NCBI GenBank assembly: GCA_017893485.1
Contig: CM030359.1
Span: 28,276,430-28,340,429 of the forward strand
Source of the DNA: Hemerocallis citrina
Lineage: Eukaryota > Streptophyta > Magnoliopsida > Asparagales > Asphodelaceae
Length of the DNA: 64,000 nt
Reading direction: 5' to 3'
Positions 44,301-48,429 of this stretch are shown here, piece after piece. The notes below the pieces were generated by a model that saw nothing but the letters and a program-made list of their open reading frames with translations, was not told the origin of the DNA and ran no database searches. Positions within the stretch are counted from its first letter, which is position 1, and each line of letters opens with the position of its first letter. The translations under genes and the position numbers were made by a program.

Positions 44301-45503
44301 GTCCATATGGCTCTTGGACGGCACTTCATGTGCCGTCCGTCCATATGGCTTGAGTTTTTTTTTCTTTTTTCTTTTTTTCCTTCTCCGACGGCACTTCATG
44401 TGTCGTCCGTTCTTTAAAATTAATTATTTTTTTATTTTCGCGCTCCAACGGCACTTCGAGTGCCGTCCGTCCAAAATTTATTATTTTTTTTATTTTTTTT
44501 CCTCTCCAACGGCACTTCATGTGCCATCGCTTATTATTTTAATGTAGATAGCTAAAAAATAGCTTTGCACGAGTGCAGCAAAAGTGAGATTCCTATTTCC
44601 ATTTATCCATATATAGATATTTTTACATTCAACGACTACAGATGCTCTAATGTACACAATATAGGTTATTTTGGTAACTGAAATGAAATTTTGGGATGAA
44701 ATTTTAAATCCCCACTTGCTCTTGGAACAACACTTGCACTTGTGTGTGTTGGATGCACTTGGACACACTAATTATGAATTATGTTTTGCACTCTCAAACC
44801 AAACACCCTAATTATGAATTATGTTTTGGACTCTCGCCATCTATGCCGAATTTTGGGTTCTACAACCATGGATGAATTAGTGTTCTCCATATTGTGATTA
44901 AACCACAAATTATGACACATTGAATCCAAAAGTCATCACCAAATATAATTTCCCTACTCAATTCGACTACCTCAGTTTATTTACGAATGAGGGGGAAATT
45001 TTGACTTATCATCGCAATTTTCACTCTAAGGATTGCATCTTTCCCTCAATATCAACAAATCCAGCTCCAAAAAACAGCGAGTCATACAGCAAAAGAGCTC
45101 CAAATTCTCCGAAAACAAACAAGAATACAAACACAGAACTAAGTAAGGTTCAAACCTCGTCCACTTTCTCGAATCCACATCGAACGAATGCACCGAATTC
45201 GTCACCCCCGCCAACCCTACTCAAACCATACACACAAAAAACTCACCAGAATTAGCCACTTCAACAAACCCAAATCCAAAACAATATCGGATCTTTAGTG
45301 GAATCTTAACTGATTCCAGAGGCGCCGCCCTCGATGGCGGTGGCGCCGCCGAAGAGGATGAGCCTATGCCCGTGGCCCTTGGTGGGGGCCACTGACGTCA
45401 GCGTGTGGCCGCACCGCGGCCCCGGCGCGTCCTCGGCACTCTGCCACGTGGCCTCCGTCTGCAAGTACGCCGGCGCCGGCACCAGCCACGGCTTCGAACT
45501 CAT
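12486..45503 (-). CDS. BSL1: BSL1-type Kelch-repeat Ser/Thr protein phosphatase
   Basis: Gene-level entry: the coding span from the ATG at 45503 to the candidate stop at 12486, 33 kb, in at least 20 exons totalling 853 codons before the uncertain last exon. Residues 1-350 form Kelch repeats (GG pairs with spaced Trp/Tyr), about 350-530 a linker, and 530-850 a PPP-family phosphatase. Catalytic motifs are complete: GDLHG (D583, H585), GDYVDRG (D617), GNHE (N649, H650), HGG (H702) and RAHE (H781). From family knowledge, BSU1/BSL phosphatases act in brassinosteroid signalling, dephosphorylating the GSK3-like kinase BIN2, in cytoplasm and nucleus; BSL proteins also act in stomatal lineage polarity. 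The wording of linker and catalytic domain fits the BSL1 branch rather than BSL2/3. Codon phase is consistent at all 19 mapped junctions. Oddities: a 17.3-kb intron, one GC-AG intron, and a missing canonical last exon. Confidence 0.95.
12523..12576. repeat. (AG)n microsatellite
   Basis: An uninterrupted AG run of about 54 bases. Read on the minus strand it is CT and, in one frame, encodes alternating Ser-Leu inside the candidate last exon of the phosphatase gene. Confidence 0.95.
12821..12960 (-). CDS. BSL1: BSL1-like exon 20 (residues 807-853)
   Basis: Encodes [28 protein letters not shown] and [16 protein letters not shown], the end of the catalytic domain and start of the C-terminal tail. 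Acceptor cag, donor gtgaga, phase 0. Relatives continue with about 27 residues (ELN..RPPTPTRGRP and so on) encoded by a last exon. Confidence 0.96.
12961..13498 (-). other. Intron 19 of BSL1-like gene
   Basis: 538 bases, AT-rich, GT-AG; no embedded element recognised. Confidence 0.85.
13499..13634 (-). CDS. BSL1: BSL1-like exon 19 (residues 762-806), RAHE
   Basis: Encodes [20 protein letters not shown] with metal ligand H781, [13 protein letters not shown] and FSATNYC. Acceptor cag, donor gtatac, phase 1. It follows exon 18 in phase 0 across 17 kb of nested transposons with no loss of conserved residues. Confidence 0.97.
13682..13724. repeat. (TA)n-(GA)n microsatellite
   Basis: TA run followed by AG run, directly before the first palindromic MITE. 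Confidence 0.95.
13732..14087. mobile_element. Palindromic MITE 1 (356 bp)
   Basis: Begins CCTTCCATTGTGCACTC and ends with the diverged complement (GAGTGCACAACGGAAGG). Inverted homology continues inward for about 150 bases per arm, including AAATTCATTTGC and its complement, so the element is nearly a perfect foldback. It is flanked by (AG)n/(TA)n and (TA)n tracts. No coding capacity. Confidence 0.8.
14106..14284. mobile_element. Palindromic MITE 2 (about 179 bp)
   Basis: Ends match as inverted repeats (TTTCTTCCATTGCAAACGCA at the left, its complement at the right). The interior holds further palindromes around TTAACCCGTCATTG. It is bounded on both sides by TATATA tracts. Confidence 0.78.
14294..14384. 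mobile_element. Palindromic MITE 3 (about 91 bp)
   Basis: AGGGCAATGCTCTATTGCAAAC at the left pairs with the complement of GGTTGACAATGGAGCATTCC at the right (several mismatches). Bounded by TATATA tracts. Confidence 0.6.
14407..14578. mobile_element. Palindromic MITE 4 (about 172 bp)
   Basis: Long inverted arms of about 70 bases: the left holds GAACAACTTGCTCATTTAGT and the right the complement of its close copy. Flanked by TATATA on the left and a 28-base AT run on the right. Confidence 0.8.
14601..15054 (+). mobile_element. Helitron-like non-autonomous element, copy 2
   Basis: Shares its 5' region (ACAAAGAAAGCTATCA then GTGGCTC) and 3' region (CGTTCCGAAGACGTGCCG then TAGGCACGTG) with the element at 45897-46419. 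The 3' hairpin ACGTGCCGTAGGCACGT is at 15021-15037. The 5' TC and terminal CTRR are not clean here because both ends fade into AT repeats. Confidence 0.65.
15391..15458. repeat. (TA)n-(TG)n microsatellite
   Basis: TA run followed by TG run inside LTR D; open frames across it are microsatellite artefacts. Confidence 0.95.
16101..16708 (+). repeat. Tat-like element 5' LTR
   Basis: 608 bases, opening TGATATGGGTAAAAATAG and closing TTAGCAGCAACA. It includes a GACTATAAATACCCCC TATA-box block (16442-16457), a plausible retroelement promoter, repeated in the 3' LTR at 26959. Confidence 0.9.
16710..16727 (+). other. Primer-binding site of Tat-like element
   Basis: TTGGCGTCGTCTGTGGGA lies two bases after the LTR end; Tat-clade elements carry this type of site, commonly attributed to an arginine or aspartate tRNA. 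Confidence 0.7.
16780..18660 (+). pseudogene. Tat-like gag, frameshifted
   Basis: Opens with a Met at 16780 and a Pro/Gln-rich leader, hits a stop at 17095, continues in the same frame from 17113 through an Arg/Ser-rich stretch, then shifts frame. The capsid-like region at 17574-18275 has [30 protein letters not shown] and [15 protein letters not shown], typical of plant gypsy gag. A further shift leads to a [18 protein letters not shown] zinc-knuckle-like block near 18320. Several frame changes mean no intact product. Confidence 0.88.
18661..19250 (+). pseudogene. Tat-like aspartic protease remnant
   Basis: Encodes [13 protein letters not shown] (18721 on), the retropepsin active-site block, directly preceded by an in-frame TGA at 18718-18720 where relatives have a basic residue. 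Downstream, 18912-19250 encodes [12 protein letters not shown], the protease C-terminal motif. Different frames are used for the two parts. Pol stops here: nothing resembling reverse transcriptase follows. Confidence 0.82.
19446..19850 (+). repeat. 115-bp tandem repeat in Tat-like element
   Basis: Units beginning AGTTTGGAGTCCAAC start at 19507, 19622 and 19737, 115 bases apart, with a shorter related unit at 19446. Shared text includes GTGCGGAGCAGCTCACCATT and CTCCTACAACTCGTTGA. It lies just after the protease remnant. Confidence 0.88.
20001..20540 (+). repeat. 120-bp tandem repeat in Tat-like element
   Basis: About 4.5 units with a fixed period of 120 bases; the GAGTT(C/A)GGAGCTCAACT block starts at 20121, 20241, 20361 and 20481. 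No insertions or deletions disturb the register. Downstream arrays of this sort are known in Tat/Ogre-type elements. Confidence 0.9.
20740..21660 (+). repeat. Diverged repeats with GCCACGTGTC core
   Basis: About five irregular units containing AACGGTCAACCGTTGAC and then GCCACGTGTCG, at 20759, 21007, 21174, 21349 and 21552 (spacing 167-248). Each also carries a CGATGCGCGCT...GATCGTGATCAACG segment. The core includes a CACGTG palindrome in several units. Confidence 0.75.
21661..22080 (+). other. AT-rich end of Tat-like internal region
   Basis: Low-complexity sequence rich in AAAATT, ending near the purine tract AGGAGTGGGGGGCTTG at 22081-22096. No coding potential. Confidence 0.7.
22097..22364 (+). 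repeat. Tat-like 3' LTR, first part
   Basis: Matches the start of the 5' LTR (ATGGGTAAAAATAGAACTAA onward) and is cut at 22364 by the chromovirus insertion. Confidence 0.9.
22365..23573 (+). repeat. Chromovirus 5' LTR
   Basis: 1209 bases, TGATGAGGACATC to GGTTTTATATCA. The segment 22660-23170 is rich in C and T, contains no introns or motifs, and yields open frames on the minus strand only because of composition. Confidence 0.95.
23577..23588 (+). other. Primer-binding site (initiator Met tRNA)
   Basis: TGGTATCAGAGC, three bases after the 5' LTR, complementary to the 3' end of initiator methionine tRNA. Confidence 0.93.
23760..25550 (+). CDS. Gag / integrase C-terminal fusion protein
   Basis: A 596-codon frame. 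Residues about 90-270 form a retrotransposon gag capsid ([47 protein letters not shown]). A zinc knuckle [14 protein letters not shown] follows at about 338. After an acidic linker, residues about 435-545 match the C-terminal domain of gypsy integrase ([46 protein letters not shown]). The tail ([18 protein letters not shown] then KYLVR) is the start of a chromodomain, cut by a TAG at 25548-25550 where a tryptophan codon is expected. The frame then stays open to a TGA at 25686-25688, the first bases of the 3' LTR. Protease to integrase core is cleanly absent without breaking the frame. It should assemble particles; the C-terminal part may help target chromatin. Confidence 0.92.
   Translation: MRLRSTITDPEEPFLSLPNHPIRNPRLPRPEMDNSDISATIAAIQATPANINQRLEKVELNQTIVPELHAHRQIPQRNVHDDRRQERDSDEQYKKNVKADVPQFEGHMESQAYLDWIRAMDHYFVWFDMSEALKVKFATMKLTGKAQQHWTNLEHARRGRGLAPTATWEAMKEKLTERYVPLSFHTRLLDSWNQLYQGSKSTQEYVDKFDDFLIRCNALGKESEEQTLSRFRAGLRADLRNELIYRNVDSIAAAYALVLDMDSLKASSHYKSSNSMDHSSRMNPPDPSRPEHSSPQYPNKSYPNKHTSNSYPLKNTNTSKNTEGDYSKIDPLTKCYKCKGYGHVAGNCPSPSRINIIEGTAVIADEPDNEFTYEPNISDDFDEKEDDQSLNCIQPIQSPPLSIPETSIPSQVTWQPIDFTHVLEHHKVTESAPIFAYNIHDLHREISKELNENNFNYKLIADTRRKFIIFDIGDEVMVRIHPERFPVGPVKNLNIRAAGPFKILHAINNSTYVVDLPEGFGISKIFNIEDLVLYEGSKFNPRNFLIDEPTLQPNGEIPPLPPLPDITYPSIEELDNIIDDQIISTRDGGMHKYLVR
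25551..25685 (+). other. Readthrough extension and polypurine tract
   Basis: In frame with the upstream protein, this stretch resembles the rest of a chromovirus chromodomain and C terminus (for example LDPDLLEHH) after the TAG. The last bases before the LTR (ccggagagaa) are the likely polypurine tract. Confidence 0.7.
25686..26894 (+). repeat. Chromovirus 3' LTR
   Basis: 1209 bases, same length as the 5' LTR with no indels seen; differences noted near 25819, 26078, 26410, 26439, 26623, 26878 and 26890. Confidence 0.95.
26900..27221 (+). repeat. Tat-like 3' LTR, second part
   Basis: Continues the LTR broken at 22364 (TTATCCAAAAACACCGG onward) and ends TTAGCAGCAACA as the 5' LTR does. The gtgtc target duplication follows. 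Confidence 0.92.
27227..28382 (+). repeat. LTR D, middle portion
   Basis: Non-coding sequence continuing LTR D after the Tat-like insertion. It holds several imprecise copies of a CCAAATTTCGTAA-type block (27239, 27428, 27596). No genes. Confidence 0.65.
28393..28883. mobile_element. 491-bp MITE with 10-bp target duplication
   Basis: Flanked by a perfect 10-base duplication ggttatcacc (28383-28392 and 28884-28893). Terminal inverted repeats TATAAAGCACGGATAC and GTATCCGAGCTTTAAA match at 14 of 16 positions. The subterminal parts are rich in variants of GGATACG/CGTATCC, and the middle has an A-rich run with repeated AAGCAAAA (28613-28690). A 9-10 base duplication suggests Mutator-type mobilisation; the superfamily is inferred. 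Confidence 0.85.
28894..30380 (+). repeat. LTR D, 3' portion
   Basis: Contains a GTGGAGAAGGACCACGAT block repeated near 29636 and 29687, the minus-strand B-box-like element at 29805-29815, and the GACGTGCCCACA block (30103) shared with LTRs A and B near their 3' ends. Short open frames here are not genes. Confidence 0.7.
30381..30430. repeat. (TA)n microsatellite
   Basis: About 50 bases of TA directly abutting the end of LTR D; it was probably the insertion target. Confidence 0.95.
30431..30920 (-). other. Intron 18, donor-proximal ancestral part
   Basis: AT-rich, no element or coding frame recognised; gtaatc donor at 30920. Confidence 0.7.
30921..30996 (-). CDS. BSL1: BSL1-like exon 18 (residues 736-761)
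   Basis: Completes [19 protein letters not shown] and PGLVTFG. Acceptor cag, donor gtaatc at 30920 downward, phase 0. This donor opens the 17,286-base intron 18. Confidence 0.96.
31081..31280 (-). CDS. BSL1: BSL1-like exon 17 (residues 670-735), HGG
   Basis: Encodes [28 protein letters not shown] (metal ligand H702) and IVLMDLL. Acceptor cag, donor gtaacc, phase 2. Intron 16 is only 62 bases. Confidence 0.97.
31343..31441 (-). CDS. BSL1: BSL1-like exon 16 (residues 637-669), GNHE
   Basis: Encodes [18 protein letters not shown] and [16 protein letters not shown]649 and H650 are the conserved metal ligand and catalytic histidine. Acceptor cag, donor gtatgg, phase 0. Confidence 0.97.
31537..31621 (-). 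CDS. BSL1: BSL1-like exon 15 (residues 608-636), GDYVDRG
   Basis: Encodes [17 protein letters not shown] and [11 protein letters not shown], with metal ligand D617 and catalytic-site R621. Acceptor cag, donor gtaaaa, phase 0. Confidence 0.97.
31622..32437 (-). other. Intron 14 of BSL1-like gene
   Basis: 816 bases, mostly made of the tandem duplication and (CT)n tracts described separately. Confidence 0.85.
31994..32318. repeat. 154-bp tandem duplication with (CT)n and (CA)n
   Basis: CATTTGAACTGCAGAGAAGT starts at 31994 and again at 32148. Both copies run through GTCGATCTAGAGAGAG, TTACACTATATATAT and into CT runs. The second copy lacks about 28 bases and ends in (CT)n-(CA)n at 32249-32308. 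Confidence 0.92.
32438..32676 (-). CDS. BSL1: BSL1-like exon 14 (residues 529-607), GDLHG
   Basis: Start of the PPP catalytic domain: [22 protein letters not shown], then [20 protein letters not shown] with metal ligands D583 and H585. Acceptor cag, donor gtaagt, phase 2. Confidence 0.97.
32750..32920 (-). CDS. BSL1: BSL1-like exon 13 (residues 472-528), GC donor
   Basis: Encodes [30 protein letters not shown] and SPQGLSKK. Acceptor cag. The exon ends AAG followed by gcaaat, so intron 13 (73 bases) begins GC rather than GT; no GT donor nearby keeps the conserved join SKK to [11 protein letters not shown]. Confidence 0.92.
33074..33278 (-). CDS. BSL1: BSL1-like exon 12 (residues 403-471), linker
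   Basis: Encodes the Ala/Glu-rich helix [20 protein letters not shown], an acidic Ser/Thr-rich stretch and VRLHPRA, characteristic of the BSL1 linker between propeller and phosphatase. Acceptor cag, donor gtaatg, phase 0. Confidence 0.94.
33387..33555 (-). CDS. BSL1: BSL1-like exon 11 (residues 347-402)
   Basis: Encodes [20 protein letters not shown], the end of the propeller, then the start of a Ser/Gly/Asp-rich linker. Acceptor cag, donor gttttt, phase 2. Confidence 0.93.
33556..34135 (-). other. Intron 10 of BSL1-like gene
   Basis: 580 bases, AT-rich, nothing else recognised. Confidence 0.85.
34136..34312 (-). CDS. BSL1: BSL1-like exon 10 (residues 288-346)
   Basis: Encodes [33 protein letters not shown] and LRGG, the last Kelch blades. 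Acceptor aag, donor gtaacc, phase 1. Confidence 0.95.
34419..34500 (-). CDS. BSL1: BSL1-like exon 9 (residues 261-287)
   Basis: Encodes [19 protein letters not shown] and LEGEGAIA. Acceptor tag, donor gtaaaa, phase 1. Confidence 0.94.
34501..36023 (-). other. Intron 8 of BSL1-like gene
   Basis: 1523 bases; about two thirds is a probable old transposon (34757-35766). Confidence 0.85.
34757..35766. mobile_element. Probable degenerate DNA transposon, about 1 kb
   Basis: The ends TAGTTGTCAAAATC and CGGTTTGATGACTA form an imperfect inverted repeat (9 of 14). The subterminal regions carry dense CGATATA/TATCG motifs (34781-34800 and 35695-35725), as in many plant MITE and hAT derivatives. No clear target duplication and no transposase were found. 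Confidence 0.45.
36024..36125 (-). CDS. BSL1: BSL1-like exon 8 (residues 227-260)
   Basis: Encodes [18 protein letters not shown] and [14 protein letters not shown]. Acceptor cag, donor gtaagc, phase 0. Bounded by long introns 7 and 8. Confidence 0.95.
36126..39473 (-). other. Intron 7 of BSL1-like gene
   Basis: 3348 bases. Contains a C-run (about 37130-37144), a possible SINE remnant and an A/C-rich low-complexity stretch (39380-39436). Open frames inside are short and unsupported. Confidence 0.85.
38600..38790 (+). mobile_element. Possible SINE remnant
   Basis: Contains ACTTGTGAGCAAGAGGTTGA then GAGTTTGAGTCAC, resembling the box B half of tRNA-derived plant SINEs, and ends in an A-rich tail (CCAAAAAATCAAAAAC). 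No target duplication was identified, so the call is weak. Confidence 0.3.
39474..39543 (-). CDS. BSL1: BSL1-like exon 7 (residues 203-226)
   Basis: Encodes [20 protein letters not shown] and VSGT, a Kelch blade. Acceptor cag, donor gtatac, phase 0. Confidence 0.95.
39544..40546 (-). other. Intron 6 of BSL1-like gene
   Basis: 1003 bases, AT-rich, no element recognised. Confidence 0.85.
40547..40646 (-). CDS. BSL1: BSL1-like exon 6 (residues 170-202)
   Basis: Encodes [20 protein letters not shown] and [11 protein letters not shown]. Acceptor tag, donor gtgaga, ends after two bases of a Met codon completed in exon 7. Confidence 0.95.
40647..42732 (-). other. Intron 5 of BSL1-like gene
   Basis: 2086 bases including a 162-base tandem duplication and a C-rich/CA run (41858-41895). 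No genes. Confidence 0.85.
41144..41467. repeat. 162-bp tandem duplication in intron 5
   Basis: CTGGTTGTTTGGAACCTTTG at 41144 recurs as CTGATTGTTTGGAATCTTTG at 41306. Both copies share ATTAACC, AGCTCTAGCCTT, CTCACTCCCTAG-type and CAATG-AAATATG blocks, with scattered differences. Confidence 0.9.
42733..42827 (-). CDS. BSL1: BSL1-like exon 5 (residues 138-169)
   Basis: Encodes [19 protein letters not shown] and FLVSVSGND. Acceptor tag, donor gtgagt, ends in phase 1. The G-P-G-P run replaces the G-D-G-P of most relatives. Confidence 0.95.
42917..42996 (-). CDS. BSL1: BSL1-like exon 4 (residues 112-137)
   Basis: Encodes [18 protein letters not shown] and NDKYKWH, a Kelch blade with the GG pair. 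Acceptor cag, donor gtatag, ends in phase 2. Confidence 0.95.
43108..43186 (-). CDS. BSL1: BSL1-like exon 3 (residues 85-111)
   Basis: Encodes the Kelch segment [18 protein letters not shown] and TMVVFQ. Acceptor tag at 43187-43189 and donor gtgata; phase 0 at the end. It is separated from exon 2 by the MITE-bearing 1969-base intron 2. Confidence 0.95.
43811..44647. mobile_element. Tourist-like MITE carrying seven hairpins
   Basis: Terminal inverted repeats GAGCATCTGTAGTCG and its exact complement CGACTACAGATGCTC are flanked by TAA at both ends (43808-43810 and 44648-44650), the target signature of PIF/Harbinger (Tourist-like) MITEs. At 837 bases it is long for the group. Near the left end is a TTTGCCAAATATC inverted pair. 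The interior holds seven spaced palindromes based on GACGGCACTTCATGTGCCGTC separated by T- and A-rich sequence. No transposase frame. Confidence 0.88.
43963..44529. repeat. Seven-copy palindrome family inside the MITE
   Basis: Copies at 43963-43983, 44033-44055, 44111-44133, 44316-44338, 44386-44408, 44446-44468 and 44507-44529. Core is ACGGCACTT, two or three variable bases, AAGTGCCGT or ATGTGCCGT. The first three and the fourth are almost perfect inverted repeats; the later ones carry one or two changes each. Spacing is 60-205 bases. Confidence 0.92.
45156..45216 (-). CDS. BSL1: BSL1-like exon 2 (residues 65-84)
   Basis: Acceptor tag precedes 45216. The split codon restores Arg, giving [14 protein letters not shown] across the junction. 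It ends KWT plus two bases of Arg before donor gtttga. Intron 1 is 94 bases. Confidence 0.93.
45311..45503 (-). CDS. BSL1: BSL1-like exon 1 (residues 1-64)
   Basis: Starts at ATG 45503 with [11 protein letters not shown], as in BSL1 relatives, and contains [12 protein letters not shown] and [13 protein letters not shown], the first Kelch strand. It ends at a donor gttaag (45310 downward), phase 1. GC content is far higher than in later exons. An upstream in-frame ATG exists (45713), but conservation begins at 45503. Confidence 0.95.
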
Positions 45504-45760
45504 TTCTCGATTTTGACCTTTTTTTTTCCGCGGCGGGGGGGGGGGGGGGTCCTTTTCTCTCTCTATCTCACTCTTTGCCGCCGCAGACCCGAGAGTTGGG
45601 GTAAGTGCAGAGGGAGAGAGTTTTGATTTTATTTTGAAAATAGTTGGACCCACGGGAGTGGGACCCGTAAGTGGTGAGAGGGTGGGAAGTGGGTGTTCGA
45701 GATTGCGGTGCACAATTTTAGTTAGAATGTGGGGCCCAGTTGTGGCGAAGTGTAGTTGAA
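45504..45760 (-). promoter_or_regulatory. 5' UTR and core promoter region of BSL1-like gene
   Basis: Upstream of ATG 45503 there is a 15-base C-run in the transcript sense (G-run 45535-45549) and a CT/GA-rich stretch. Farther up, GTGGGACCC-type (about 45658-45666) and GTGGGGCCCA (about 45730-45739) sequences resemble TCP or site II promoter elements. The assignment is inferred from position and motif only; no TATA box stands out. Confidence 0.4.
45535..45549. repeat. G15 homopolymer (C15 in the transcript)
   Basis: An uninterrupted run 32-46 bases upstream of the start codon. Confidence 0.9.
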
Positions 45761-45896
45761 CAAAAAATATTATTAGTATTTCTTTTTATCTTCTCATCAC
45801 AAAAAAGTATTTCTTTTTATCAGTCATAAGAAATCAGAAGTATTATAATAATTAGTAGTAATTTAAACGTCCGATGCACGTCTTTATAAATATACA

Positions 45897-46419
45897 TCTA
45901 TATAATAAATTACAAAGAAAGCTATCAGGTGGCTCACAATCAATCTCCACCAAAATCAACGGCTCATATCAAACCTCACAAAACACATTTTTCCTCCAAA
46001 ATTTCAAATCTCAAAACCAAATTTTTCCCCCTAAAAAAACTCATTATTTTATTACTATTTCTCTCTTCTCTCTTTACTTTTTTCATATATCTCTTTCTCT
46101 ATATATCTCTCCCTCATTCTTTCTTTATTTACTTAGAAATTTTGATTTTAAGATTTCGGTTTTGTAAAATTTCAGAATTTTTAATAGCAAATATTTCAAC
46201 AATTAAATTTCATTATTTTCCACACTTAAAGTTCTAAGAAGTTAAATTTTATACCCCTATTTATAATTATTTTTCAACATAGACTTTTATTTATAACTAA
46301 TTATTGTCATACTATTCAAACTTGAGCTACATAATTATTGTTTTACTATTTACATGACTTTTCGTGTTTTGTATCGTTCCGAAGACGTGCCGTAGGCACG
46401 TGCCCACGGGCAAATCTAG
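45897..46419 (+). mobile_element. Non-autonomous Helitron, copy 1 (523 bp)
   Basis: Begins TCTATATAATAAATTAC and ends with a perfect 7-bp-stem hairpin ACGTGCC-GTA-GGCACGT (46385-46401), a 14-base spacer and CTAG (46416-46419). It is inserted between A (45896) and T (46420), the Helitron host site, without target duplication. A second copy lies in intron 18 of the same gene. No Rep/helicase frame. Confidence 0.85.
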
Positions 46420-46437
46420 TTTATCTATAATCTCTAA

Positions 46438-46626
46438 TCTCTAATAATATTATAATGGAAGAAGGTCTTAGTGTCATTTGTAAATCTACCCATGCATGCA
46501 ACGCACGTGCATAACTATTATAAAAGTTAAAATATGTCTTAGGTTCAAACCCAGACTACGTCTAATTTTTTTTACTTTAAAAAAACTATATATATTAAGA
46601 CGTGCATCACACGTGTAAATCACTAG
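46438..46626 (+). mobile_element. Second small Helitron-like element (189 bp)
   Basis: Begins TCTCTAATAATATTATAATGG and ends with ACGTGCATCACACGT (short stem), a spacer and CTAG (46623-46626), between A (46437) and T (46627). The hairpin is weaker than in the neighbour, so the call is moderate. Confidence 0.5.
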
Positions 46627-46639
46627 TAATAAAAAATCT

Positions 46640-47400
46640 CACAATGTCTGACATCGAATCTAAGACATTCTTTATATTAGTTATACATATGCATTGCACG
46701 TGTTTGTTGGGTTACAGCTAGAGTTTGTTTGGGGGCAAACTCTCCCAATAAAATAGTAGAGAAGTTGAGATTTTTTTATTAAAAAATCTGACATTGTCTG
46801 GCATCGAACCTAGGACCTCCTTTATATTAGTTATGCATGTGTATTGCACGTAATTATTGGGTTGCAAAGCACGTGTTTGTTTGATTACAAAAGGAGTTTA
46901 TTTTTTTTTTAAATTCCGATATTGTCTGGTATCGAATCTAAGACTTCTTTTATATTAGTTATGCATATGCATTGCACATGTTTGTTTGGTTACAAATAGA
47001 GTTTGTTTGGTGACAAATTCTCCCATTAAAATAGTTGAGAGATAGAGATATATTTTTTTTTAAATCCAACATTATCTGGCATCGAACCTAAGACCTTCTT
47101 TATATTAGTTATGCATGTGCATTGCACGTGTTTGTTGGATTACAAAGCACATGTTTGTTTGATTACAAATGGAGCTTATTTAGTGACAAACTCTCACATT
47201 AAAATAGTAGAGATAATTTGATATACTTTCTCCAAAATAAATTATGTAATTACTACATAGAAATTTATCGTAAATTAGTAACTAGTATTTACACGTATGA
47301 CGCATGTATTGATAAATATATATTTTAAAAAGTAAAAACTCTCACATAGTTTGCCCTCGAACCTAATACCTGCTTTATATTAGTTATACATGGGCGATGA
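46640..47400. repeat. Tandem repeats of about 130-150 bp
   Basis: Units containing TGTCTGGCATCGAACCTA, then CTTTATATTAGTTATGCATG and GCATTGCACGTGTTTGTT occur near 46645, 46794, 46925 and 47070, with a degenerate one near 47346. Several units also have GACAAACTCTC(C/A)CA. Non-coding. Confidence 0.82.
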
Positions 47401-47503
47401 TTGTGTTGGGTTGTATACAAACAACAACTCCAACTCTCTCATTATAATATTAGATATAACTATAATCAAATAAATCCTTCGCAGCAAACTCAGTTTGTAT
47501 ATA

Positions 47504-48417
47504 CTTAGGAACATGAATTTCATAAAACATGAAAGTGCTAACAATAATTGTGAATAATTACAATTACAGGAAACAGAAGAACAAACCATACAATACAATA
47601 CAGAGTCGAGATTTTAGATCTCTGTCCTTAAAGCAAAATTTGCCCCGTAGTGTGACGGTGGTTGACGAATTGTCTCCCAGGATACAACTGTATCACCTTT
47701 CCCTGAAGAGCAGCACCCTAACTTTAGAGATCTCAGCGAACCGGTGCTGTGTCGTATTTTCAGATTGTGACTCAGAGGAAGAAGAAGAATGAGATTCGAA
47801 ATGTTTTTAAAATTGTGTATTCTGGAAGACAAAAGTTACTGGTTTTATAGGAGAATGAGAGTGAGTAACTGAAGGGTCCATTACTCTGTAACAGCAGAGT
47901 AATCGTTCAAACACGTAACTGATGAGTCATTACTCTACTGTTACAGAGTAATGGTACCATCGGTTACAGAATTTTAAAAGCCTCAACAATAATCGGAGAA
48001 AAATTTAGAGCGGGGCAAAAAAAAAATATAGGCCAGAGCCAAGCCAACCAAGCCAGCAAGCCGAGGCCGGGCGCACGCGCACGCGCGTGCATGTTTGTTA
48101 TTTTGGCTAGGTCCTCACCCCACTACACGTTAGTGGTAACCTCAGGGTTACGCCCTTTAGTCCATTTCTTTAGCTTATATACTATAGAAAATATTTCCCA
48201 TCTTCCGATGTGGGATTATTCATTCCAACTGTCTAAGTTAGTACATTTCGAGTACCCAACTTTGGACCTACATTTCTCATTCATACGGAAAACCGTTTTT
48301 GGCAAGTGAGTACATTAGGGAATAATACTCGACGAGAGGAACATGATCCAATCAATTTCAGGCACCGCCGATGGCCGGAGCCCACCGGAATCCGGTATGC
48401 AAAAAAATTTTTCAACA
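47504..48417 (-). repeat. Copia 3' LTR
   Basis: About 914 bases. On the minus strand it starts TGTTGAAAAATTTTTTTGC and ends in TTTTATGAAATTCATGTTCC. The left 215 bases match 52469-52718 closely. Confidence 0.85.
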
Positions 48418-48429
48418 ATCCCCCACATG

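Larger units (their letters stand above)
43187..45155 (-). other. Intron 2 of BSL1-like gene
   Basis: 1969 bases, GT-AG, containing the hairpin-bearing MITE at 43811-44647. The remainder is AT-rich without other recognised elements. Confidence 0.88.

Noticed and set aside
45334..45626. Plus-strand frames of 60 and 73 codons
   Set aside because: Antisense shadow of the GC-rich exon 1 and 5' UTR of the BSL1-like gene.
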